Numbered from the stretch's first letter, positions 17,775 through 27,260 are shown. The stretch: 64,000 nt of DNA from JABMQW01 sp964439935 (GCA_964439935.1 CAYTPW010000009.1:1-64000); one strand, 5' to 3'. The notes: generated by a model not told the origin, from the sequence alone. Made by a program: numbers and translations.

Positions 17775-18317
17775 CTACCGGCGCTTTTCATCCTTCTCTT
17801 TTTCAAATACCTCTTCATTCAATTTATTAACATCTGCCTGAAGGGTAGATATCGACTGCTGCACTTCTGCGATTTGTGCTGCAACACGGCGACGATAGGA
17901 CGAAAAACTATCCTGTACATCGCGGATATCGCGGGTGATGCCACTTAATTCATCATTTGTTTCTCGCTGGAACTCTTCAAGGTTGAACTGCACATCGCTG
18001 ATCATTGTGGCCAGTGAATCGGTGTTCTTTTTGATCAGCTCAAGGTTGGCAGCGACATTATCGCGATTCCGGGCAACATGCTTACCGCGGCCGATAAACT
18101 GTAGATTCAAAGTGCGTAAATCCTCACGGAATTCAGCGTTTATTTCATCGACATGAGAATCGATAATCGGATTTTCAATGGTCGCCTTTGAATATAGTTG
18201 TTCAGAGGCTAATACTTCCATTACAGCTAATAATTGAGTATAAGTATACTGAATGTATCCACCACCAATGAGTAAGACGACAATCAATCCAAATATGATT
18301 TTATCCTTAATGCTCAT
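17775..18317 (-). CDS. Membrane-anchored coiled-coil protein
   Basis: The 180 residues have one N-terminal transmembrane helix (IIFGLIVVLLIGGGYIQYTY, about 7-26). A long amphipathic helical region follows, rich in heptads (about 75-175), such as NLELIKKNTDSLATMISDVQFNLEEFQ and RVAAQIAEVQQSISTLQADVNKLNEEV. It ends in a highly charged tail (EKEKDEKRR). No enzymatic domain is visible. A GGGGAT ribosome binding site precedes the ATG. It lies 18 bp downstream of the SEWE-motif coiled-coil gene on the same strand, so the two probably work together, perhaps at the cell envelope. Confidence 0.7.
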   Translation of the reverse strand: MSIKDKIIFGLIVVLLIGGGYIQYTYTQLLAVMEVLASEQLYSKATIENPIIDSHVDEINAEFREDLRTLNLQFIGRGKHVARNRDNVAANLELIKKNTDSLATMISDVQFNLEEFQRETNDELSGITRDIRDVQDSFSSYRRRVAAQIAEVQQSISTLQADVNKLNEEVFEKEKDEKRR

Positions 18318-18335
18318 AGTATCCCCTATCTGTAA

Positions 18336-18656
18336 TTATTTACCTGATGTTTCTACCCGTTTTTCCCATTCACTTATATTTTCATCAGCAGCAGGGGCAG
18401 ATTCAGGTTGCTCGGGTTCGGTATTACTAGATTTAATATTCTGCAGCAATTGCTCTTTGCGCTTGAGATTCTCCTGCAGTTGAACCATCATCTGGCTCAC
18501 TTCATCATTGAATTCTTTGATTGTATTTTCCAGGCGCTCTACTAATTCATCCATTAATGATTTACCGTAGGTTTCATTTATACCAACAAGTAAATCATCG
18601 AATTTTGAAATCAGATAGTTTTTTCGGCCTTCTTCTTTATGAAAATCAAGTGCCAT
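18336..18656 (-). CDS. SEWE-motif coiled-coil protein (paralog 1)
   Basis: The protein is 106 residues from ATG 18656; a TTG at 18668 is also possible. A helical core (TYGKSLMDELVERLENTIKEFNDEVSQMMVQL) leads into a Pro/Glu/Ala-rich linker and a C-terminal ENISEWEKRVE. The same order of elements occurs in the protein at 38259-38636 (YGVSLQDELLNRLERTIAEFDNEVNEML ... MSEWERRLE), so the two are paralogs of one family. I do not recognise a named family. It has no signal peptide and is predicted cytoplasmic. Confidence 0.7.
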   Translation of the reverse strand: MALDFHKEEGRKNYLISKFDDLLVGINETYGKSLMDELVERLENTIKEFNDEVSQMMVQLQENLKRKEQLLQNIKSSNTEPEQPESAPAADENISEWEKRVETSGK

Positions 18657-18748
18657 TTTTCTACTCAAGTTTACCTATATTATTATGGAAATTAAAAATT
18701 GAATTTATTTATTCCTCACTTTAATTGCACTGTGTGCCGACCAATTCC

Positions 18749-19225
18749 TCATAGCCTCCCAGCCACTGGCTGCTGTTGTGAACTAAACTCTATTATTCCC
18801 TGCGTCTGTAATTTTCCACGGATTGGATTCAAGATTTCATTCTGCAATTTAAATGGAAGTTTATCTTCCTGTTCATTTTCAATCATTGTGCTGCCGAACA
18901 GTGATAGTTGAGATCCCCGCTTATACACATATTTTTGTGCCGTGACAAATATCTTCAATCGATCTTCAATTCCCAAGACCAAGGAATAATCGTAGCGCTG
19001 TAAAAAATATTTGATCGGTTGTTGGGTTGTTACGATTAAATTGCTTTCAGGAGCATAAACATCGATCTCGTAACCTAGTTCTTCCAGGATTTGTTTGCAG
19101 GCGACCAGAGTAGCGGCTTTGGTCCCGGGATAATCAAATTCCCAAGCCATCCGAGTCGATTCTGGACATGATGACAGCTGGATCGCCAGGATCAGCGAGC
19201 CGAAAAAACGCAGTTTTCCTGACAT
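18749..19225 (-). CDS. Hypothetical lipoprotein
   Basis: The 158 residues have a lipoprotein signal (KLRFFGSLILAIQLSSC; the lipobox LSSC places the lipidated Cys at about residue 20). The body is a mixed alpha/beta domain: KAATLVACKQILEELGYEIDVYAPESNLIVTTQQPI, then YDYSLVLGIEDRLKIFVTAQKYV. This resembles BamC-like or other small outer-membrane-lipoprotein folds in outline only. It follows the gene at 19230-20249 by 4 bp, indicating an operon. Function unknown. Confidence 0.7.
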   Translation of the reverse strand: MSGKLRFFGSLILAIQLSSCPESTRMAWEFDYPGTKAATLVACKQILEELGYEIDVYAPESNLIVTTQQPIKYFLQRYDYSLVLGIEDRLKIFVTAQKYVYKRGSQLSLFGSTMIENEQEDKLPFKLQNEILNPIRGKLQTQGIIEFSSQQQPVAGRL

Positions 19226-19229
19226 CTAA

Positions 19230-20249
19230 TCAGTAGATTTCAAAAATGCTGGGGATTTTCTCAGCACGTTCCGAGATCGGACGAAAATGCATGTAATCAG
19301 GATTATAATAGACCAGCTTCAATACGCTGAATTCACCTTCAAAGATCGGTAGTACCGATCCACTCTGTTGCACAACAGCGCTGAGTAATAATTCAATCCT
19401 GACCGGAAGTGGCTGCCAGCCAGAACGATAAAAGGCGCGGGAGAAATTGACATCCAGGATATCATTATATGACGGTGACGGTCCCTGGTAAATCTGATTG
19501 GTACTGCTGGGATAACCATAGATCTCGGACATACTTTTTTCAATCCGCAAAAACTGATCAATCTGATCGTCTATATCGGTTTGTACCAGTTCGAAATCTA
19601 TCTCAACTTTCCAGAATCCACTATCAGCAAAATGGTACGTAATTTGAACAGGATCAGGCCCTAACCGGGCTGCTAATATAACTTTTACACTGTCCTGGGA
19701 TATTATCGATTCAGCATAAGCAAACTGTGGAACACTGCCAATCGGGCTGCCCCAGCGATAACCCTTATAGCCATAACTCATTTCCATTGGCAATGGTGCG
19801 ATCGGTGCTTCCAGCAACTCTACCGCAGCTGCCTCCTGTTCTGCAGTAGGCTGGGATATAGAATCCGTTTGAACGATCTTGGTTATAGTTGAGTCAGTTA
19901 GCTCCTCGACGAATTCGCCAGGCAACGAGTCAGTAGCCGTTATCACCGCAGCTGTATCTGTCTCCAGGCTATCAACAACGAATGTATCTTCAGTAATCAG
20001 ATTGGTGGTTGAATCGGTAGCGACTGAGTCTTCGGTCGCCAGATCGATTGGTGCATCGGCGGTGATTGAATCTTCGGCACCTAAGTTGGTTGGTGTATCG
20101 GTAGCGGTTGAATCTTCGGCATCCAGATTTGTTGTCGTATCGACAGGTATTGTCTCCGCCGGGACATTACTGGTAACTGTATCTTCCAATATCTCCTGTG
20201 CGCAAATCAATGTACTGATGGAAATTATCAGGATTAATGCTGTTCTCAT
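19230..20249 (-). CDS. Secreted protein with a degenerate acidic Thr/Asp repeat region
   Basis: The protein is 339 residues from ATG 20249, supported by AGGAGT seven bases upstream; a longer frame to 20300 has no ribosome binding site. It has a signal peptide (RTALILIISISTLICAQ). An extracellular-type linker of imperfect repeats of about 15 residues follows (TTNLDAEDSTATDT, PTNLGAEDSITADA, PIDLATEDSVATDS, TTNLITEDTFVVDS). The C-terminal half (about 170-339) is a globular domain (YGYKGYRWGSPIGSVPQF). I do not recognise that domain. It is probably exported to the periplasm or surface. It is co-directional with lepB and the small lipoprotein. Confidence 0.7.
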   Translation of the reverse strand: MRTALILIISISTLICAQEILEDTVTSNVPAETIPVDTTTNLDAEDSTATDTPTNLGAEDSITADAPIDLATEDSVATDSTTNLITEDTFVVDSLETDTAAVITATDSLPGEFVEELTDSTITKIVQTDSISQPTAEQEAAAVELLEAPIAPLPMEMSYGYKGYRWGSPIGSVPQFAYAESIISQDSVKVILAARLGPDPVQITYHFADSGFWKVEIDFELVQTDIDDQIDQFLRIEKSMSEIYGYPSSTNQIYQGPSPSYNDILDVNFSRAFYRSGWQPLPVRIELLLSAVVQQSGSVLPIFEGEFSVLKLVYYNPDYMHFRPISERAEKIPSIFEIY

Positions 20250-20284
20250 GCCGGTACTCCTGTTGCCGTGGTTCAATGGACGGA

Positions 20285-20311
20285 TTTGCCCATACCTCAA
20301 GATAGGGCAAA
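20285..20311 (-). other. Hairpin in the leader between lepB and the repeat-containing gene
   Basis: TTTGCCC (20285-20291) pairs with GGGCAAA (20305-20311), with further pairing inside. It lies between the lepB stop (20349) and the start at 20249. No T-tract follows on the minus strand, so it may be a weak terminator, an mRNA-stabilising structure, or incidental. Confidence 0.4.
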
Positions 20312-20348
20312 ATACACTTTCAGCAATCTTTTCGCAAGTGTAAAAAAT

Positions 20349-21329
20349 TTAGCGAATTATTGTACCAATCCGACTTAAACGGGGCAACCAGGTATCGAAA
20401 TCAATCGACATATAGGAAAAAAGTGCTTCCCCAAGAATGTAGCAACGCGGGACGAATCCCCAGTAGCGTGAATCAGCACTATCATCACGGTTATCCCCCA
20501 TCATCCAGAAATAGTCCTGCTCAACTGTATAGTCGGTTATTTCTGAAATGGGCAATCCATCGATATGCAGAGCCTGGACCTGGTTGGAATTATAGGACAG
20601 TTGATCCGCCCAGGGTGTCAACAGAGTTCCCCGCGGATAATATTCATTGATAATTTTTAATTGTGGAGTCCGTTTTTTTCGACGCATAACATCCACCGGT
20701 TCAAACATGGTGAATTCATAGCGAACATTATCAGTTTCAATGGTTACCGTATGCCCATCCATGAGCATGATCGGGATCAGATACTCCCAGTTGGTGGAAC
20801 CATTAAAGGTGATTAAATCACCTTTCTGCGGTACGCGTAAAGACCTGAAATGATCCCGGTTACCCTGGGTACCCAGAAAAATGTCGGGCTGGACATCGTT
20901 GGGCGACAATGAATACGGTTTTACTTTACCATTTGGAGAAAGCGCCACTTCATTGCCATTAACAAACAGCTGTTTGGCAACGATCTCAACTGTATCTCCC
21001 GGTTCAGCCACGCAACGTTTAACATATTTCTGAAATACGTCCCGTGGATATTTAAATATCATAACGTCTCCTGCACGGGGCTCACGGAATACCGGGAACT
21101 GAAAATGGGGAAAGCTGAAACCGATATCAGTATATGGAATCCCAATCCAATCCGGTGTCCGCATTCCATACACAAATTTTGATCCGATCAGAAAATCTCC
21201 GGTCATTATGGTATCTTCCATACTACCGGTCGGAACGATATATGCTTCAATAATAGTTGCCTTCAGTGTGAAGGCAATAATAATGATTATTACAATCGAT
21301 TTTACTTCGCGAATTACTTTATTTTTCAT
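20349..21329 (-). CDS. lepB: Signal peptidase I
   Basis: Membrane-bound serine protease that removes signal peptides from exported proteins. The 326 residues have one N-terminal transmembrane helix (about 11-30). The nucleophile motif is PTGSMEDTI with Ser36. The catalytic Lys motif is KYVKRCVAEPGD with Lys104, and the conserved GDNRDDSADSRYWGFVP is box E. Large inserts between boxes D and E make it longer than the Bacillus enzymes, as in Bacteroidetes relatives. Such an enzyme is needed for the many exported proteins in this window. Confidence 0.96.
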   Translation of the reverse strand: MKNKVIREVKSIVIIIIIAFTLKATIIEAYIVPTGSMEDTIMTGDFLIGSKFVYGMRTPDWIGIPYTDIGFSFPHFQFPVFREPRAGDVMIFKYPRDVFQKYVKRCVAEPGDTVEIVAKQLFVNGNEVALSPNGKVKPYSLSPNDVQPDIFLGTQGNRDHFRSLRVPQKGDLITFNGSTNWEYLIPIMLMDGHTVTIETDNVRYEFTMFEPVDVMRRKKRTPQLKIINEYYPRGTLLTPWADQLSYNSNQVQALHIDGLPISEITDYTVEQDYFWMMGDNRDDSADSRYWGFVPRCYILGEALFSYMSIDFDTWLPRLSRIGTIIR

Positions 21330-21379
21330 TGGTCTGAATTTACCTAAGTCTTATGAATGAGGACTATTTTAATTCGTGA

Positions 21380-22312
21380 TTAATCCACATCGATTCCAAC
21401 GTAATGCTTCAGGTTGGGACCGCCTTTCGCGAGCCTCACAGTTATCACATCCAGTCTGATATCCTTGTAAATTTCTTTCTGCATCAAATGATAATCGATT
21501 GCCCGCTGCAATTTGGATAATTTATTGCGATCCACTTTCTGCTCTGGTGTTCCCAGCTGTGCTTTGGTGACAGTTTTAACCTCGACAAATATGATTTCTT
21601 CATTCGATTCTGCAATGATATCGATTTCTCCGTAATTACCACAGTTCAGATTGGTTGCCGAAATCGTTAAACCCTGTTTGATCAATTCAAGACAGGCCAA
21701 TCTTTCGCCCCACCAACCGATTCTGTGCTGGTCTCGAAGCCAGGCCATCGTTGGCAGATTTTCTGACACTGGTCGGAAACTTCGACGGTGGATCGGGGTT
21801 GCTTTTAATTCAGTTAATGCCGCCAAATGCTGTCTGGTTCCGTAACCTTTATGCCGGGCAAATCCATATTCCGGAAAGACAACATCCATGGCGCACATAT
21901 ATCGGTCCCGAGCTACTTTGGCAATGATAGAAGCCGCTTTGACACAGTCAATCTTACGATCGCCACCGACGATACCGCGGTTGGGAATAATCTGGGTTGG
22001 AAGACCATAACCATCTATCAATGCTTCATCGGGAGCTATTTTAAGTCGGCCAAGAGCCTGTTTCATTGCCTTGAAGGTGGCCTGTAGGATATTTATTCGG
22101 TCAATTTCCTGTTCGTCAACTATCCCAATTCCAACCGCCAGCGCATGTTCTTGGATCACGCCGAACAGGAGTTCGCGTTTGCGGGCAGTAAGTCTTTTCG
22201 AATCATCCAATCCATCGATCAAATACTTTTCAGGTAAAATAACAGCGGCAGCATAGACCGGACCTGCCAAAGGTCCCCTTCCAGCTTCATCGACACCGGC
22301 TATCATTGCCAT
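21380..22312 (-). CDS. rnhB: Ribonuclease HII fused to a YraN-type (UPF0102) domain
   Basis: Two domains are joined in one 310-residue chain. Residues about 1-192 are RNase HII, which cuts RNA in DNA-RNA hybrids and at single ribonucleotides: IAGVDEAGRGPLAGPVYAAAV, DDSKRLTARKRELL and KAASIIAKVARDR with the catalytic acids. Residues about 193-310 are YraN-like: GWWGERLACLELIKQGL, then GEIDIIAESNEEIIFVEVKT, a restriction-endonuclease-like fold with an E-x-K motif. The start overlaps the comEC stop. An ATG at 22306 is an alternative because an AGGTGG lies upstream of both. The YraN fold suggests DNA binding or cleavage, but its biochemical role is not settled in the family. Confidence 0.92.
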   Translation of the reverse strand: MAMIAGVDEAGRGPLAGPVYAAAVILPEKYLIDGLDDSKRLTARKRELLFGVIQEHALAVGIGIVDEQEIDRINILQATFKAMKQALGRLKIAPDEALIDGYGLPTQIIPNRGIVGGDRKIDCVKAASIIAKVARDRYMCAMDVVFPEYGFARHKGYGTRQHLAALTELKATPIHRRSFRPVSENLPTMAWLRDQHRIGWWGERLACLELIKQGLTISATNLNCGNYGEIDIIAESNEEIIFVEVKTVTKAQLGTPEQKVDRNKLSKLQRAIDYHLMQKEIYKDIRLDVITVRLAKGGPNLKHYVGIDVD

Positions 22313-24675
22313 TCCACCACCTTTATCTCTCTTCCATCGGAGTTTAGCCACAGCGCTTGATGTAGGTCGGTGCGCCATATATCTGCACCGGCTGATTTCA
22401 GACGATTGATGGTCAATTGAGATGGATGTTTAAATTTGTTCCCATGCCCAACTGAAATTACCGCATGTTGTGGTTTAACGGCAGAAATAAAACCAGGTGT
22501 TGTCCCTGTGATCGATCCATGATGGGCTACTTTGAGCACATCTGAATTCAGGCATTCTCCCAGTGGCCTGAGTAACTGCTCACCCTCTTTTTCCAAGTCT
22601 CCGGTAAATAGAAATGATGTTTTACCATAAATTAATTTAAAAACAATACTCCAATTGTTCAGATTATGCTTATCGCTGATCAAATTCGAATCGGGCGCAA
22701 AAACTTGAATAGTTGTTTTAGAATCAATTTGGAAAATATCGCCCCGGACCGGATAAACATATTCGATGCCCAATTCCGGTATTACGGTCAGGATAGCTTG
22801 GTAAGCGTAAGAGCTGTAATCGACTGATGTGTCCCATACTGTGTCAACCGGAATCGTTTCCAGGACTGTAATAATTCCTCCGACATGATCATTATGGGGA
22901 TGGGTCATAACAACATAATCAAATCGGTCGATATCCATATATATGGCTGTCGGTATTACAACATTTTTACCCATATCCTTTTTCCTAAACCGCAATCCGG
23001 CATCAACAAGCATCGTCTTTTGATTTGGAAATTTGATCATTGCGGCATCCCCCTGGCCAACATCCAAAATCAGTATCTCCAAACCAGGACGAATCAAAGC
23101 CCATTTCCAAATCGCACAGGTTACCAGACTCAGGAAAATAACAAATATATATTTCCGTTTGGATTGAACACTCAATAAATACAGGGAAATCAAAAAAGTG
23201 ACGTAGACCAATCCGCTCATTAAACCGGGATTCGGCATATCAATCGCCGCCATTGGTAACGAAGAAAAACCTTTAGTGAGCAGAATGATAATCTGAGACA
23301 ATAACCAGATAGCATTTCCAAGGGCAAATCCAATCAGGGGCAGCCAGTTAAGAAATAATAAGGCAAATCCGAGCGCAACCAATATACCAATCAGCGGTAC
23401 GATGAGAACATTGGCCACCAGGGCAATGATCGGCAAACGGTGAAAAAACAATACGGTAAACGGCAGAGTTCCAATCTGAGCTGAAAGTGACACCAGAAAT
23501 AAGCCCCAGCTGTATTTCAAAAATTTATTTTTAATGTTGCTAACGCGCATTTTTACCGGCAGGATTTTCTCAAACAGGTTATAGAAGAATATTATCGAAA
23601 TAACAGCGGTAAAGCTGAGTAAAAAACCAAGGTCATAAATATAGATCGGATTAAAAACCAGGATTGACAAAGCGGCAGCAGCAATCAGATTCCATACTTT
23701 TGCAGGTCGATTAACCACAGGCGCCAGAATGTACAAACCAGTCATTAGAGCAGCCCGGATAACGCTTGGTTTTCCACCTGTTAATAGTACAAAAAAAATC
23801 AAGCCAATGATTACAGCCAGTCGATCCCAGCCCCAGGGAATCCGCAGAACCCGGGTCAGGGCCAGTAATATGATCAAGACGTAACCGACATGCAGCCCGG
23901 ATACGGCCAGCACGTGAATCACACCAGTGTCGGCAAATGCCGTCCGTACTTCCGGGTCCACCTCTGATTTATCGCCGAGGATAAGAGCCTGCAGTAAGCC
24001 TGCCGGTTGACCACCGATATTAGTCCGGAATATCTCCCGGATCGATTCTCGAATAGATTCAAGTCGTCTTTGGACCGGATGATTATCAGCGGCTACATAC
24101 ATCAGCGGAAATTGATCCGCTAAATAAATCCGTCCATATATTCCCTTGCGGTGATAAAAAGAGCGAAAATCGAATCCACCAGGATTGCGAGGGCCTTCAA
24201 GTGCATAGAACTTGCCCCTGCCACTGATCGTATCTGCCAGTTGAACAATCTTTAGCTGGTCATCATAAATGTAATATGATAACTTGCCGGTAAATTTTAT
24301 AGAATCATTTTCGATACTAAAATTATCGATCTGGATTCGCATTCCCCGATCAGTTGTGTTGACAGCCCGAACGACTCCCTCAAAAGATACTGAACTGTAA
24401 GCAAGTTTTTCAGCCAGATTGGAACGGATTTCCATTTTTTGTAAGGATAACGAATATTGCAGCCATCCATACCCAAAGATTATCATAAACCAGAAGATCA
24501 GCAACCGATTACTGCTTTTAACCAGCAATACTCCAGCACAGGCACCGGACATAAAGCTGACCGCCCACAGACTATTATTCAATATACTGGCGGTAATAAT
24601 GCCGCTGATCATAAAAAAGATCAACCAGACTAATGGAATCTGTTTATAAAACTTAGATATACTTAACGAACACAT
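22303..24675 (-). CDS. comEC: ComEC/Rec2 family DNA-uptake channel
   Basis: Inner-membrane protein that carries single-stranded DNA into the cell during transformation. The 790 residues have N-terminal transmembrane helices, an OB-like periplasmic domain, and the competence domain with GLLQALILGDKSEVDPEVR...VIHVLAVSGLHVGYV (about 225-270). A polytopic region follows (to about 510). The C-terminal beta-lactamase-like domain has ILDVGQGDAAMIKFP and THPHNDHVGGI (metal ligands). It is divergent from the AGCS transporter across 135 bp and overlaps the start of rnhB, so the two are translationally linked. Confidence 0.95.
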   Translation of the reverse strand: MCSLSISKFYKQIPLVWLIFFMISGIITASILNNSLWAVSFMSGACAGVLLVKSSNRLLIFWFMIIFGYGWLQYSLSLQKMEIRSNLAEKLAYSSVSFEGVVRAVNTTDRGMRIQIDNFSIENDSIKFTGKLSYYIYDDQLKIVQLADTISGRGKFYALEGPRNPGGFDFRSFYHRKGIYGRIYLADQFPLMYVAADNHPVQRRLESIRESIREIFRTNIGGQPAGLLQALILGDKSEVDPEVRTAFADTGVIHVLAVSGLHVGYVLIILLALTRVLRIPWGWDRLAVIIGLIFFVLLTGGKPSVIRAALMTGLYILAPVVNRPAKVWNLIAAAALSILVFNPIYIYDLGFLLSFTAVISIIFFYNLFEKILPVKMRVSNIKNKFLKYSWGLFLVSLSAQIGTLPFTVLFFHRLPIIALVANVLIVPLIGILVALGFALLFLNWLPLIGFALGNAIWLLSQIIILLTKGFSSLPMAAIDMPNPGLMSGLVYVTFLISLYLLSVQSKRKYIFVIFLSLVTCAIWKWALIRPGLEILILDVGQGDAAMIKFPNQKTMLVDAGLRFRKKDMGKNVVIPTAIYMDIDRFDYVVMTHPHNDHVGGIITVLETIPVDTVWDTSVDYSSYAYQAILTVIPELGIEYVYPVRGDIFQIDSKTTIQVFAPDSNLISDKHNLNNWSIVFKLIYGKTSFLFTGDLEKEGEQLLRPLGECLNSDVLKVAHHGSITGTTPGFISAVKPQHAVISVGHGNKFKHPSQLTINRLKSAGADIWRTDLHQALWLNSDGREIKVVEWQ

Positions 24676-24810
24676 GTTTAAAATTGGATAAAATGATAGC
24701 GAAATACCAGATTAATTTTAATCTGGATCATTTTAATAAATTACATTTTGCCGTAATCAGTCTGTGCCGTTAATTTGCCCGCAAAATTAATTAACCAAAG
24801 GGGATCGTTC

Positions 24811-26421
24811 ATGAGTCGACTCACAGCGGGATTGATTGCTTTCGGAATTATTTTCTTAATTCTAATTATATTCGGAATTGGACCCTACGAGGCTGTCTGG
24901 TCTTTCCCTGGTAATTTTGACGCTATTCACAATTTACCCAGCTCTGACCTACCCCTTGGCGCCATTCCGCTCTTGATCATTGTACTGGTTGGAACTGGTA
25001 TTTATGCCACCGTAAGGCTGGGTTTTCCGCAGATAAAACATTTCTGGCACGGCGTCAAAGTGACCATGGGCATCTATGATAATCCCGAGGACGAAGGCGA
25101 TTTAAATCATTTTCGGGCTTTGACAACCGCCCTGTCTGCGACGGTTGGTATTGGTAATATCGCCGGTGTGGCGACAGCCCTTTACTACGGTGGACCAGGA
25201 GCAATATTTTGGATGTGGATTACCGCTTTTTTCGGAACTACCTTGAAATATGCGGAATGTTCTCTGTCTCTGAAATACCGTGAGATTCGTCCTGATGGAT
25301 CAACGGCCGGTGGTCCAATGTACACTATCGAACACGGGCTCGGTAAAAACTGGCGCTGGCTGGCAGTGGCCTTTGCCGCATTTACAATTATCTGCTCTTT
25401 TGCCACCGGTAATGCAGTTCAATCATTTACCGTCTCGGACCAGGTATACTCCGAAGTGGCGCAAATTGTGGGAACCAGCCATTTCCTGACAATCAAACAT
25501 CAGTTGTTTGAGAATTACTCACTGTCGGTTCAGCAGGTCATTAATGGTCTGGTCATGGCCGGATTGGTAGCTATGGTTATCATCGGCGGAATTCGTCGCA
25601 TTGGAAATGTAACTGGTGTTCTCGCGCCAGTGATGGCTTTGATTTATGTCAGTGCAACACTGTTGATCATTGTGTCCCACCTTAACACTTTGGGTGAAAG
25701 CTTCTCAATGATTTTCCGTTGGGCTTTCAATCCACCGGCCGAGATTGCCGGTATAGCCGGCGGCGGTTTCCTGGTATTTATGAACACTCTCCTGTGGGGT
25801 ATCAAACGTGGCCTGTATTCCAATGAAGCTGGCCAGGGCAGCGCCGCCATCGCCCATTCCACAGCCAAGACCAAATACCCGATCCGTGAAGGATCCGTTG
25901 CGATGCTGGGTCCCTTCATTGACACAATCGTGATCTGCACCCTGACCGGTCTGGCAATCATCACAACCGGTGCCTGGCAACATACCGCCTTTTACGTAAA
26001 TCGGATTGATCCCAATTTCACGACTGAATTACTGAATGGTAGCCTGCTTACCTCACTAGCGTTTAAAGAGGGTCTGAGCTGGTTGTTCATCGGTGGTGAT
26101 AAAATCGTGACTCTGTCGGTTATGCTGTTTGCGATTTCAACAGCGATCAGTTGGTCATTTTATGGTGACCGGGCATCAGAATATTTATTTGGAAATAAAG
26201 CGATCCTCCCCTACCGCTGGATTTTTGTGTTCTTTATTTTCATGGGTGCGATTGTCCCGCTGGAAGCAGCCTGGGCTTTTGGTGACGCTGCATTGGGCTT
26301 CATGACTTTCCCCAACCTCATAACAATCATTTTACTGACCGGTGCCCTGCGGAAGATGACTAAAGATTATTTTGCTGTGAACCATCAACCCTACACCAAG
26401 CAAACTTTTCATGACAAATGA
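24811..26421 (+). CDS. AGCS-family sodium:alanine/glycine symporter
   Basis: Na+-coupled amino-acid uptake protein of the inner membrane. The 536 residues are polytopic with family signatures GLGSA-type TTALSATVGIGNIAGVATALYYGGPGAIFWMW and LLWGIKRGLYSNEAGQGSAAIAHSTAKT. I use ATG 24811, which has AAAGGGGATCGTTC upstream; an earlier in-frame start at 24775 lacks a site and would lengthen the N terminus. It overlaps the inositol monophosphatase gene by 11 bp. Together with alanine dehydrogenase at 1053-2171, it suggests alanine use. Confidence 0.93.
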   Translation: MSRLTAGLIAFGIIFLILIIFGIGPYEAVWSFPGNFDAIHNLPSSDLPLGAIPLLIIVLVGTGIYATVRLGFPQIKHFWHGVKVTMGIYDNPEDEGDLNHFRALTTALSATVGIGNIAGVATALYYGGPGAIFWMWITAFFGTTLKYAECSLSLKYREIRPDGSTAGGPMYTIEHGLGKNWRWLAVAFAAFTIICSFATGNAVQSFTVSDQVYSEVAQIVGTSHFLTIKHQLFENYSLSVQQVINGLVMAGLVAMVIIGGIRRIGNVTGVLAPVMALIYVSATLLIIVSHLNTLGESFSMIFRWAFNPPAEIAGIAGGGFLVFMNTLLWGIKRGLYSNEAGQGSAAIAHSTAKTKYPIREGSVAMLGPFIDTIVICTLTGLAIITTGAWQHTAFYVNRIDPNFTTELLNGSLLTSLAFKEGLSWLFIGGDKIVTLSVMLFAISTAISWSFYGDRASEYLFGNKAILPYRWIFVFFIFMGAIVPLEAAWAFGDAALGFMTFPNLITIILLTGALRKMTKDYFAVNHQPYTKQTFHDK

Positions 26422-27229
26422 TGGTCCGATTCCGCTTAGTGATCTACATGCTGCAGCGTCTGAAGCAGCGCACGCTGCACGTGATATAATTAATTCTGCG
26501 GCGGACCAGCCAAAACAAATCGACTATAAAGGCGACACCGACCTGGTTACCACTACCGATCGTGAATCAGAAGCGGCAATTACAGGTATCATCAGGCAGT
26601 ATTTTCCAAACCACCAGATCCTGGCTGAAGAAAGCGGAGATAGCCACCACAAGTCAGACTATGAGTGGCTAATTGATCCTTTAGATGGAACCACCAATTT
26701 TGTACATGGTTATCCCTCCTACGCTGTTTCCATTGGAATAGCTTATCAAAAAATCCTTGTTTGCGGCGTAATTGTCGAATTGCCTGCAAATCATGTGTAT
26801 CATGCTATCCGAGGTCAGGGTGCTTTCTGCGATAATTATCCAATCACGGTTTCAAATGTGTCAGATCTGGGGAAATCACTATTGGTAACCGGCTTTGGTT
26901 ATGTGCACGATGCCGCCTGGCAGGCCAATATGGAGCTGTTTAAGCATTTTACCGACATTACCCAGGGTGTACGCCGTTTAGGCGCAGCAGCGGTCGATTT
27001 AGCCCATGTTGCCTCGGGCAAAGTAGATGGCTTCTGGGAATTCAGTCTAAATCCCTGGGACACAGCCGCTGGAATTTTATTGGTGGAGGAAGCAGGCGGA
27101 AAAGTCAGCCGGATAGATGGTGAAAACTATTCAATCTATGATAAAAATTTCCTGGCAACCAACGGTAAGCTATATGATACCGTGTTAGCGCAAGTACAGT
27201 CAACATTAGCAATGTCCTCTCACTTGTGA
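26411..27229 (+). CDS. Inositol monophosphatase family protein
   Basis: Mg2+-dependent phosphatase that cleaves inositol 1-phosphate or related sugar phosphates. The 272 residues contain the metal-site motifs LAEESG, WLIDPLDGTTNFVHG and NPWDTAAGILLVEEAGG. Residues 29-45 show a typical N-terminal helix. SuhB-like and CysQ-like proteins share these motifs, so the substrate is not certain. It overlaps the end of the symporter gene and converges with pepE. Confidence 0.92.
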   Translation: MTNDGPIPLSDLHAAASEAAHAARDIINSAADQPKQIDYKGDTDLVTTTDRESEAAITGIIRQYFPNHQILAEESGDSHHKSDYEWLIDPLDGTTNFVHGYPSYAVSIGIAYQKILVCGVIVELPANHVYHAIRGQGAFCDNYPITVSNVSDLGKSLLVTGFGYVHDAAWQANMELFKHFTDITQGVRRLGAAAVDLAHVASGKVDGFWEFSLNPWDTAAGILLVEEAGGKVSRIDGENYSIYDKNFLATNGKLYDTVLAQVQSTLAMSSHL

Positions 27230-27260
27230 TCTGAATCTACACTTTGAGATGCGCGAATAT

